Source: Sphagnum compactum
Taxonomy: Eukaryota; Bryophyta; Sphagnopsida; Sphagnales
DNA length: 64,000 nt
Direction of reading: 5' to 3'
Assembly: GCA_965153455.1 (NCBI GenBank)
Contig: OZ234502.1
Span: 11,129,495 to 11,193,494, forward strand
How positions within the stretch are numbered: position 1 is the first letter of the stretch; the number at the start of each line of letters is the position of its first letter. The notes under the pieces are model-generated. The model did no database searches. It was not told the origin of the DNA and saw only the letters and a program-made list of their open reading frames with translations. This document shows, in pieces, positions 48,543 to 64,000 of this stretch. The translations under genes and the position numbers were made by a program.

Positions 48543-48900
48543 TTGAGTTCACATCCTTTCATGCTTAGCCCCAAGCTCAAGCACCTAGTTCATAATTCAA
48601 CTGCTCCTATCGACGTTTCACTTATCATTAATAATTTTTTCCATCACTTTATGAATTTGATTTGGACTATCTCATCCTTCATTCACAAGCCTCCATCATC
48701 ATGTTTGCACTCATCCCATCCCATTGATCTTGTGGGTATCCATCTATTATGATGCTCACATGGTAATGAATGTATTAGGGCACATGATGCCATTTGTTGT
48801 GTGTTTGCATCCATTGCGAAGGAAGTTAGTTTTATGTGGTTTTAGAGTAATTGCACATTCTTCTCTCTTCCACACTTCAAAAGTCTAAGGATGAAATCAT
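48543..48900 (+). pseudogene. Second fragment of the same retroelement family
   Basis: The plus strand reads NNFFHHFMNLIWTISSF, then SSHPIDLVGIHLL, a stop (TGA), CSHGNE, HDAICCVFASIAKE, and probably a HVDIV-like end near 48900. These match, in order, the minus-strand blocks NFFHNVSNTAWTTTSS, HPIDLMGIHLL, CYTHGNK and YDAICNTFAIIV at about 44040-44240. It is therefore a separate, opposite-orientation copy of the C-terminal part. It is truncated and interrupted. Confidence 0.65.
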
Positions 48901-51900
48901 GTTGACATTGTCGTTTCTAAGTTTCTAAGGATGAGGTTTGAACCCTTGTAAACATTGCCATCATAGATCCGATTCACATAGATCTTTTGGCCCATGCATC
49001 TTCTATGCATGGTTTCACAACATCAAAGGTAACCCAAACAAAGGAAAGGAGGTGAAAAGAGATTTATCATTGCACACAACCTACATCTTTTCAACAGAGC
49101 ATTAGCTGAGAAGCCCTTGACCATCAGTCACCATTACTTCGTACGAACAGTTTCCATTATTCCTCACATGTTTTGTGGTCACCAGATTGATTTGAGTCCT
49201 GAAAGTTTAGGCTTAGTAAATAGCTCAAGAAGAATAAGTTTGCCATGGTTCACAATCTAACACAAGTATTTGGCCCCCATGATCAAGCATGATAAAAGCA
49301 AAGGTAGAAGACATTTTTCATCCTTCACCTACAAATAAGATATTGGAGGTGCTAATGGGTGAAGGATTCTCGAGTGATGGAAGTCAAGAGGTACCCAACC
49401 CCACAACTACTACTCAAATTAGGGTTAGGATAGCAAAGGTCCTCAACTTTTGGAACATCCTTTGTCTAAAGTTAGTGGTTACGACCGAAAGTGAAGGACC
49501 TTCAAGGCCACTAATTCCTCACACATTGTTGGCACAAAGTTGAAAATAAACATCAATTATTTATGTAAATAGTTAAAGACATCTATCAAATTATTTGGAC
49601 TCCTCTCGTTTCCCTCCCTGATGTATCCCCCCTTCCCCTCCCCCCATCCTTTTTCCTTGGAATAAAGTATTTGCAGGTTCTCATCAATTATATACTAATC
49701 AACAATTTAAATTTGGAGGGGCCATGGCCCCAGCACTCAAGTATGAAAACCGCACCTAAAGTTTTAAAAAAAAAACCTATTCGTTTTTATATGAAGGAAG
49801 ACTCCTCTTTATATGGAAGAAGTTGCTCTGGTAACTTCCCAAACGAAGGTTGGGTGGTTGTTTCTAATCTAAATGTTACATACGTGCAGACTAGGTAGCA
49901 TTGATTGGTTCTGGGATTTGGGCCAGTTCTTATACACTAATTTTGGGTCCAGTTCTCAATTTCCTTAATTGTAGGTCCTAAACTTTAGGAAAACCAAAAC
50001 TAGACTTTGAACGAGCCTCTTGCTGGAACCCGAACTGAACCTTTTTGTAACCGGGTTCCTGCTGAAGCCCAAGCCTAGTTACAAATCTTTTTTTTATTTA
50101 TTTTATTTTTTTAAGAGATTCAAATTCAAATACTACTTAGGATTTGCTTCTTAAGCATCCAATAGAGTAGCTCTACTAGCAGCCAATGTAATGGCCTGCA
50201 CTCATTTTTCAGGTTTGTGACCGAGGAACTAAAAAAATTACACATTCCGTTGGATTCGATAAATATTATTAGAGGCTTAATTTAATTAGAGAGTATACTA
50301 CCTCATATTTCATGCTTTTGGTGGGGACTAGGAAATAAGTAACACATATGTTGAATGTGATAAATATTTACTAGAGGCTCATGTAGGGGGTATTTGTAGA
50401 GATGCTCTTCCTTATTGCACTGACAAAAACCCCTTGTGGTTGGGGTTCAACTCTGATTGGGGAGATAACATATTGGGGTTTTGGGACAATACTTTTGGAT
50501 ATCATTTGGGACACATGTTTAGTTTTATGTTTACAAGGGAAACTTGATGGATTTTTTTTGGTATGCCACCAAAACTCATATACCTCTTGAACAGATGTCA
50601 CAAATATTGTGAAATTCCTTGCCTGATGTTGGACATGTGATAAAATCATGTTACCAGAACCATGGAAAATTATTGTAAAAAGTTGCATGATACTATATCA
50701 CATAAACAGTACTTACCACAAAGTTTGGCCTACCACATAGTACTAGTCTTTCTATTTGCGCCAAAATTTCCCATTTGCCATAGTATTTGAAAAAGAAGAA
50801 GAAGAAGTGTAATTTTTTTCCGACAAAAATTCATCATTTTTGAAAAATATCAATATTTGAAAAAGACCCACAACACATACATTGAGGTCAGCTATTTTGG
50901 TTTTTTATGTTTCTCAAGAATAAGAACCCTGATTTGAACCTCAAAAGCACTCAGAGATGTTTTCAATTGTACCGTAGAGCAACACTTTATATTCATCAAT
51001 AACACAACCCAAGAAAGAGTAGGGATCTTGCACCAAAAAATATGCATAAGGTCCTCCGTATACTATGTAGGAGTAGGCAGAAGACCCATCCCTCTCCTAG
51101 GCCTTGTAATGTCAGTATGTTTTGGTTCATGATAACATTCACCTTATGCTTTACTATGGGTGAAATCCTAGGGTGAATTGGCATTCACTAGCAAGACACC
51201 CCATTAAACAGGCAAGGATTGCCAACTCAATCAACTTGGGCCCATAAATGCAACTCAGGTGGTAACCAGTTTTGAAGAAACTGTCGAGTTTGGGAATAAT
51301 TACATATAGTAAAGGACGTCGGGATGAAAAATGAAGCTTCCCCTGAATTCATCCTGTCGTTCATTCGTCCCGTCGTCCCTTTGTTCATCCGTCTGGTTGT
51401 CCATGCGAATCGACGCCCTGGAAGCTCCGAGGTTGTCAGCTGCACACCATCCCTCTACTGAGTCTGACGTTGCAACTTTTTGCCCACCAAGAATGAGAAA
51501 GAAATAAACCAGTAATGGCCCTCCATCCATGTCCCTATTTAAATACATCATCATCCTCCATGTGCTGCTTGCTTGCTGGTGTTTTTAATAAAAAGGATGG
51601 CTTGTCAAGAATATTGGGGTTAACTTGTTTCTTCAAAAAACAAAACCTGTCATTTTTGGGATTAAGGTCAAGTTTTCTAAACTGTGAGGTCCCCAGTTCA
51701 ATGGTTTCGAGTTCTATATAAGACCCATCAGTTTAAGGCATGGACAGTTTCAATATTTTAATCCCTTTACATCTTGAGAAATTCAAAGGTAAACCATTAC
51801 ATGTACAACTATGATCACAAAAATAATTTAAGTCCAAAAATCCTCACTGGGATGTAAAGAGCAGCACATTACAAAGTGGCACAAGGCTGAGGGTGAGGGA

Positions 51901-52790
51901 CCAAAGCTGAAACAAAAACATTGGGGGATTATTTAAAATGCAAATTGGTGTCCACTGAGGTTGGGAGTGGGCGGGCCTTTGAAAATTTGGAGCAACCAGC
52001 TCCTAAGTTCATTCTTAGATAAAGGGCCATCAATGGGGGCATGACCTTGAGCGAGTCTATTGGTCCCTAGAATCATGCAAGTCTCTACCCATGGTGAGTC
52101 TATGGATGTGGGAGACGAATGTCAGTTCTCAAAACAAGAAAAAGAAAAAGAAAAAGAAAGGTGGGGGTGGGGGGTTCCCATATAGCTCCACTCAAATCTT
52201 TGGAGGCAAACACCTCATTTTATAAGTCCAAATCACAACCATATTTAACCTAAACTCAACTTTTTCAACACTCAGCTCCAATTGTGATGAAACCCTGGCA
52301 AACTCCATGAACTCAGATTTGATTTTTAGAGATCACAACGTTAGATAAGAAAAAGGTGGGAGAGAGGGAGGGAGGGAGGGAAGGTTAATCCAAGGTTCAC
52401 CAAATCACCGTTTAGACTTGATGCATTTTAAGTATTGCTCATCAGAATACAAAAAAGGATCCCTTCTTTCTGTTCTTCCCTCGAACACATGAAGAATGCA
52501 AAAAATCAAGGATCCTGTAGGATCCATCTAGGGTTTAGGGTGGAAGGTTTAGGTGAAAAGCAAAGGCTGACCCACATCATGGGTCTGTCATCAATCTGGC
52601 CATTTTCCACATGGCATATGTCATTTGTGGGCAGCATCACGAACCCTCGGTGCCCATCTCACTTGTGTATGTTTTCTGTTTTGAAAGCCCTTAAATTAAG
52701 GGAAAATCCACAAAAGTGGTCTTTTCCAAACTCTCAAAGTGGTGGCGCTGGTCGAATATAGTCCCGAAAGTGGACCAATTGTGACCCTCG
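48901..52790. other. Intergenic DNA upstream of the dehydrogenase gene
   Basis: No gene is supported. A short open frame at 49289-49543 (plus) is protein-like but unassigned. Simple repeats include GAAAAA units at 52135-52158 and GGGA units at 52360-52382. Composition shifts to genic GC levels from about 52740. Confidence 0.4.
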
Positions 52791-52904
52791 ACATCCGCGG
52801 GCCACCCGCGCCACTACACTCCCTTCCTTCTCCTCCTTTTGTCGCAGTGTTTTGCCGCAGCCCACGTGCACACACACGGAGCGACAAACACCACCACTGC
52901 GCGG

Positions 52905-54947
<2,043 letters not shown>

Positions 54948-56775
54948 TTTCTCACCTGATCCACTGCTGAGAAGCATCTACCAGCTGCTTTTGTAAAGAA
55001 AGATCTCAGCAAGGTGGTGATATGACATTGAAGGAGCTGGTTCTTGCCTTCTCAGGCTAGCATCTGTAGCTTTGTTTGTCTCAGGTCTTAGCGTAATTAT
55101 GAGGTTGTGCAAGCCTGCAATTGGATCCTACCCAAAATTATTCAATCTGCCGATTGTGTCAATCTTACAGATAATTTGTACTTAAAACTTTGTAACAACA
55201 ATGGTGATGGAATCGACTGCAGCAGTTTCACAAAACTTCTGTCAAAAGTCTTACCTTCAAATCAATGTATCATATTGGCCCAGAGATCATTATAACAAGC
55301 ATCAGGAATATGGGAGTTGAGGTTGCCCACAAACAGTTTTTTTCCTCTCACTGCAAGCAGGCATCTGATTCCATGGAACCTCCTTTTGTAGTCAATGGAT
55401 ATCCTGAAACAAAGATGGCTTTAAGAATGTTTCTTGTCATTTTGTCAGATCATGGGGGGAGGTTCAACAGACTTTTTTTTTTCTCTTGAATGCATTGAAT
55501 TTTGCTTGCAAATTCTTGCACATATACACGATTGCTGGTGTTTTTCTGTGGCTGCTGCCTAATGTTTCAAGTCATTGATCTATTGCTTTTCTAAAATGGC
55601 TGATGACACAGGGCAGTTTTATGTCACCCTGATTGCTTGCAAGAAATAGATGGGCACTTTTTTGCTCAGTTGATGCTAGACTGAGTCCCAAGTCAGTTTC
55701 ACAATAAGTGAGCGCTGTGAGTAAGCTCACAGAACTGAATAAAGCTGTGTTCTCTACTTTTTCTGCCTCTGGAAATCTCGGATAGTACAACAAGATCAAA
55801 CCAGCTTAGAAGGAAATGGTGTGAGTAATGGCAGCTGGTCACTGCGATTAATGAAACTGATGGTTCCAATATGCCACAAATAGGACAAGGTTATGACCTC
55901 AGATTTGGACCACAGAACTTCCAGCTAGGGCTGCTCTCAGTTGAGCTCAATATTGCCCAGTTTTGTGATTTCCATACCTGATTTATTCAATTGAATACGA
56001 GCTAGAAGGTGGGCAAATGTCCAGAAAACAAAAGCCGCAAAGCAGGGAGTAGGCTACCAAGAACTCATTTGTTCTTGGAGTTGTCAAATATCCTACAGTT
56101 TTTGTTGCCCATCATTGCTATGGAATATCAGCAAAAAAAACAACAACACACAAGGGTCGGTATGTGACAGACTGCAAGTACAAATGTCTCTAGTCAATAC
56201 AATTGCGCTGAATGTTGACTGAGGTGTGTTGTGCTGCCCCTCCACAAGTCTATTATTTCATATCAAATGCTCTACTGGATACTTCATAAGACAACCTTCA
56301 CAGCCACCTCCAGCCTTCAGGGGTGTTCCCCCAATCAACCACTAGCTTGGCATCTTGTTGATAGAAGCGCAGGAATCAGTGTTTCATACACCCTATTGAA
56401 TAAAAAGGTAAAACTCAATGGCAAAAGCTCTGGGTGCAAGAGCACTTGAATCATGACGGTAAGCTACTTTACAATTAAGAAAAGACACTCAACAAGAAGA
56501 CAAAATCACCTGCATGAAACTACTAACTAGCACAAAAAGCCTGTCCCTGACTCCATTATCTCAAGCCTTAAGATGATTAACCAACTGACCCATTTGGGAG
56601 CTGTGGTGGCAGTCTTTGGTTTTATTCCTGAGGTAATGATGCCCATTAAAATTGACCTAAGAGGGATGGCTTTACCCTTGGTTATGATGCCCCCCAGCAC
56701 AACACGTCTCCATGGACCAGCAGTGTGGGCTTTTAGGAAATGATGCTGTTTCCAGTGACTAGCAGTGTGGTGTTT
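54948..56775. other. Convergent intergenic region of two genes
   Basis: It holds the 3' flank of the dehydrogenase gene (plus) and of the protein kinase gene (minus), which face each other. AATAAA on the plus strand at 55738-55743 lies nearly 800 bases past the dehydrogenase stop, so an earlier, non-canonical site may be used. No other gene is supported. Confidence 0.45.
56621..56626 (-). terminator. Candidate polyadenylation signal of the kinase gene
   Basis: TTTATT on the plus strand is AATAAA on the minus strand, about 150 bases after the kinase stop codon. The spacing is reasonable for a plant 3' untranslated region, but the motif is common by chance. Confidence 0.3.
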
Positions 56776-61090
<4,315 letters not shown>

Positions 61091-61982
61091 TCTCTCATGC
61101 AATAGAAGAAAAATAAAATGGCCCACCCAACCCCTCCCAACAACCTCTTCTTCTTCGTCTCGCCAAAATCCTCCGAAGAGAAAACCGAATCCTTCAATAC
61201 CCCGCAAGCAAATGATAAAGAAAGAATCCCCAAGTCCTTGTGTCTTCTCCCAAATCTTTCGATCGAAAAAAATCAATGAATCCCGAAAGCCTCCAAGCAT
61301 GTAACACGACGGCTCCCTGACTTGTGCTTTCTCCCAAATACTCTTCAGAATTCAACCCCTCACACCTTCCTCCTACATCAGAAGAAGAAGAATCCTCAAC
61401 TTGTGTTTCTCTCCCAAAGCCTCTGAAGAGAGATGAATCCCCCCTCCCCCCAACAGCTCATGTGTTTTCTGTTTTCTCCCCAATGTCTCCGAAGAGCAAT
61501 GAACTCTTCCTAAGCTCCCCAGCAGCTCCGCATCCTTCGATGCGAGAAAAGAAGCAGCATCTCCACCGCCCAAATTCTCCCAAGAAGCAAAAGAATCTCT
61601 AAACCTTGTAGCCTGATCCAAAGAAGAATCACACGGTACTTCTTGTGCGTGTGTTTGTCGCAAAGAGCTTGCATCAGCAGAAGAAGAAGTATGACAAAAA
61701 GTCTCCTGTTTTTCTTCCCAATTCTCTGAAACGGCAGGCAAGCAACCCTTAAACCCTCCAGCTCGCCTCCTGGGCGCCGTAGTACCAGCCAGATAAGAGA
61801 TCTAATCACGGAGGCACAGAAGAAGGGAAGACGTGACAGAAACACGTTCTATAATAAGAAATCGACAGACTTGCTTGGCATCCACTGTAGCAACACATGA
61901 TGACTCTCCTTCTGGAAATAGAGCTTCACCGGATTCTCGACGAATCTGAGAACATGCTCTTGGGGATTATGCAGGCAGAATT
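61091..61982 (-). promoter_or_regulatory. Leader and promoter region of the kinase gene with degenerate repeats
   Basis: The region upstream of the kinase start is rich in TCTTC/GAAGA words. A degenerate block, roughly CTCCCAAAGCCTCTGAAGAG, recurs at intervals of tens of bases to about 100 bases near 61150, 61250, 61328, 61413, 61475, 61575 and 61720. This suggests an eroded minisatellite in the leader or promoter. No TATA box is confidently placed. Confidence 0.4.
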
Positions 61983-62230
61983 CTTGTTCTTCTTCTTGTT
62001 CTGCTGGAAGCTAATCAAGTCTTGCACTGGAGCTTTACTGATTGAGCAAATGCTTTGGACCTACGGAATTCTTCTTCTTCTTTCTTCTGTTGGAAGCTGA
62101 TCAAGTCTTGCACTGAAGCTTCACTGATTGAGCAAGTGGCTTGGGGATATGGCATGCAGGTGGAAATGCTTCTTCTTTTTCTTCTGCTGGAGGCTTTGAT
62201 CAAGTCTTCAAGCAAAGTGAAGAAGAATTC
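61983..62230. repeat. Three-copy tandem repeat of about 86-97 bp
   Basis: Copies begin CTGCTGGAAGCTAATCAAG (62001), CTGTTGGAAGCTGATCAAG (62087) and CTGCTGGAGGCTTTGATCAAG (62184), each preceded by a TTCTTCTTC run. The first two copies share TCTTGCACTG and TTTACTGATTGAGCAA-like sequence; the third is shortened. Open frames through it simply repeat the unit. Confidence 0.75.
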
Positions 62231-62582
62231 TTCAAGTGCTCCTGGGAGTGCTCATCATCATAATTCATTCATGTAGAAAATTTGATAAAGGTTTTTGTTT
62301 TGTATGTTCTGCCATTAATTTACAAGATGATGGGATCATGGTTTTGGCATTACCTACTCATAGACTAGCGAAGCCTCCAGAAAAGTCTTGTATGCCTGTG
62401 AAGCCCAAAAAGAGAAGCAAATGTTGCAGGAAGAGTTGAAATTTTTTATTGTGGTGCTTGCTTGCTTGCTTAGTGTTTTATACTTACTCAGAGACGTTTG
62501 CTGGCGCGTGCTTTACTGATTTGCATGTCCTTGCAGATGATGCATCAGCCAATGAGGTCAACATCCAAATGAGCGAAATGAG
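62231..62582. other. Spacer
   Basis: No gene is supported. It may include the 3' untranslated region of the candidate minus-strand exon at 62583. Confidence 0.35.
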
Positions 62583-62730
62583 CTAGTTCTTGCCAGTATC
62601 AATCCTGCACAATGTGACAAACTGATCATCTTCAGGATCAGAACTTCGTGTGTCTTCCAAACTAAATGGTGAAGTCCTCTCGCTGTTTTTGCACCTCATT
62701 TGGACAATCCCATTCTGCAAAATTGTAGTG
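62583..62730 (-). CDS. Possible 3'-terminal exon of an unknown gene
   Basis: On the minus strand an acceptor-like ACAATTTTGCAG (about 62718) is followed by an open frame of about 44 codons ending at a TAG at 62583. The tail is charged and protein-like (CKNSERTSPFSLEDTRSSDP, then EDDQFVTLC). No domain is recognised and upstream exons are not identified within the window. It is transcribed away from the window end, if real. Confidence 0.2.
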
Positions 62731-64000
62731 GTTTTTTGCAATAAGAAGTGTTGTCTGCGTGTCACACCCACCACCACCAACCTTCATAAAAGCTTTCATC
62801 AAAGACAACTCTCTGCTTGGGTTCTTGTTGAGCTCTGAAGAGTTCTTGTTGATCAGACTTGTTAGGATGCTAAAATAGCAGTGTGAGAATTTCTGTGAAC
62901 TCATTCTTCCAGTGGAAGAAATTTTTGGTCGCAACTAAAATTGATGCCATCACTACTGAACAGCTTCTGCCTAATGATGGAATGATACAGCACAAGCTTT
63001 GTGTAGTAGGAACTTGCAGCTGCACTGACATTCAAAGAAGACTGACTCCTCAAGTACATATACTGGGTACATTTCCATCAAACATACCAGATCTCTCCCT
63101 GAAGGAGCACTTGAAAGTAGGTCAAACTATATGCATTGAGAGCAAGGAAATGGGTATTGGCCTCCAATCCAACAAAAAGCTTGGATCTGCACAAATCTGA
63201 CTTTGTGAATTCGGACAAGAGTTGAAACTGTTGTGTTTTTATAAAAGATCAGTTTTCAGGGCTGATTGGAAAACAGGGTTGGCATACCAGGTCCAATTCC
63301 CGACTTTTGTGCATTTGTGCAGATTTTATTTGCATCATCATGATGCCAATCTTGCAGCAATGCAATCTGGCTGCTGTGCAAGAAAGGAGCTGGACATAGT
63401 ATATTGTGAGTGGGGGAATCTGATGAGAGCCTGAGATCTCTCCTCTGTGAGACTTTCAAGCTTTCAAGCAAGCATGGGGTTCATTCATTCTTAACTTTCC
63501 TCAGATTCATGGCTTTCCATCTGACAGCCAAATAACCTTTTTCTCCTTCAGGAAGAACATTTCTAGTATCTCCCTCTCAAGTGACAAGAGAATGTTGAGC
63601 TCTTCCAAAACTATTGTCAAAATTTCCATGAGATGTTAAATTCTTCAGCACCCTGTCCTCCCTGCAACTGATCATGGTAAACAACCTCTAATCTCATGAT
63701 GGAATCATGATGCAATCAGGCAGACAATGATTAAAAATCTACATATTTCTGTCTTCATGCAAATACATGTTTGGTATTATGGTTGAAGCCTGCAACCATT
63801 GATCTGCATCTTCTAGGGGTGAAAGAAAGTGTTCATAAGAGTGACTTTTGAAAGAAAGTGTTCATAAGATTGACTTTTGAATCATGCATGGTTCAATAGT
63901 CAATCTAGACCCTATACAACCAAGTAGACATTTGAGACAATTGTTGAAATCATTGCACAAGAATAAGGAAGATAATCAACCTTTGAACCTCCCTTATATA
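62731..64000. other. Unassigned right end of the window
   Basis: Composition is near that of genic DNA. A plus-strand open stretch at about 62883-63200 is protein-like in places (CVVGTCSCTDIQRRLTPQVH) but lacks an early ATG and a known domain. It may be intron or untranslated sequence of a gene that extends beyond the window. Confidence 0.3.
63822..63879. repeat. 29-bp tandem duplication
   Basis: AAAGAAAGTGTTCATAAGA followed by GTGACTTTTG occurs twice in direct succession, at 63822-63850 and 63851-63879, with one difference (GAG to GAT). No gene context. Confidence 0.85.

Overview
The window is nuclear DNA from a land plant. Three intact protein genes are recognisable: a xyloglucan 6-xylosyltransferase (GT34), a mitochondrial dihydrolipoamide dehydrogenase, and a group IV calcium-dependent protein kinase of the CPK16/18/28 type. 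All have GT-AG introns that can be placed by joining conserved protein blocks. The long AT-rich spaces are full of decayed plant transposons (CACTA, hAT, a non-LTR retroelement, small inverted-repeat elements). Low gene density and long AT-rich intergenic DNA would fit a fern, lycophyte, bryophyte or gymnosperm better than a compact angiosperm genome, but the sequence alone does not settle the lineage.

Layout. 1-17.6 kb: no confident gene; a possible terminal exon near 1.45-1.69 kb, two inverted-repeat elements (1.9-2.2 and 2.5-3.6 kb), a degenerate short-repeat zone (5.3-6.5 kb), a hAT transposase remnant (12.8-13.7 kb) and an unexplained 203-codon ORF (14.5-15.1 kb). 17.66-19.66 kb: xylosyltransferase gene, minus strand, two exons. 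20.7-31.3 kb: a 218-bp MITE, recurrent palindromes, two CpG-rich islands and a C-rich minisatellite. 31.4-32.8 kb: a non-autonomous CACTA element with target-site duplication. 34-35.6 kb: an AAACCCTA-like minisatellite and a second hAT remnant. 42.2-49 kb: hairpin element, a decayed zinc-finger fragment and reverse-transcriptase remnants in both orientations. 53.07-54.95 kb: dihydrolipoamide dehydrogenase, plus strand, two exons. 56.78-61.09 kb: CDPK, minus strand, twelve exons, convergent with the preceding gene. 61-64 kb: repeat-rich upstream DNA and a possible terminal exon of another gene.

The three genes are ordinary housekeeping or signalling genes with no sign of a shared pathway: Golgi cell-wall synthesis, mitochondrial 2-oxoacid oxidation and membrane-associated calcium signalling. 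I found no operon, CRISPR array, rRNA, tRNA or convincing new multi-gene system. The most interesting material is the transposon archaeology: the CACTA element, the two hAT remnants, and a plant retroelement family whose C-terminal and zinc-finger-like modules are worth reconstructing from other copies. Some decayed-element calls rest on my memory of family sequences and need a search.
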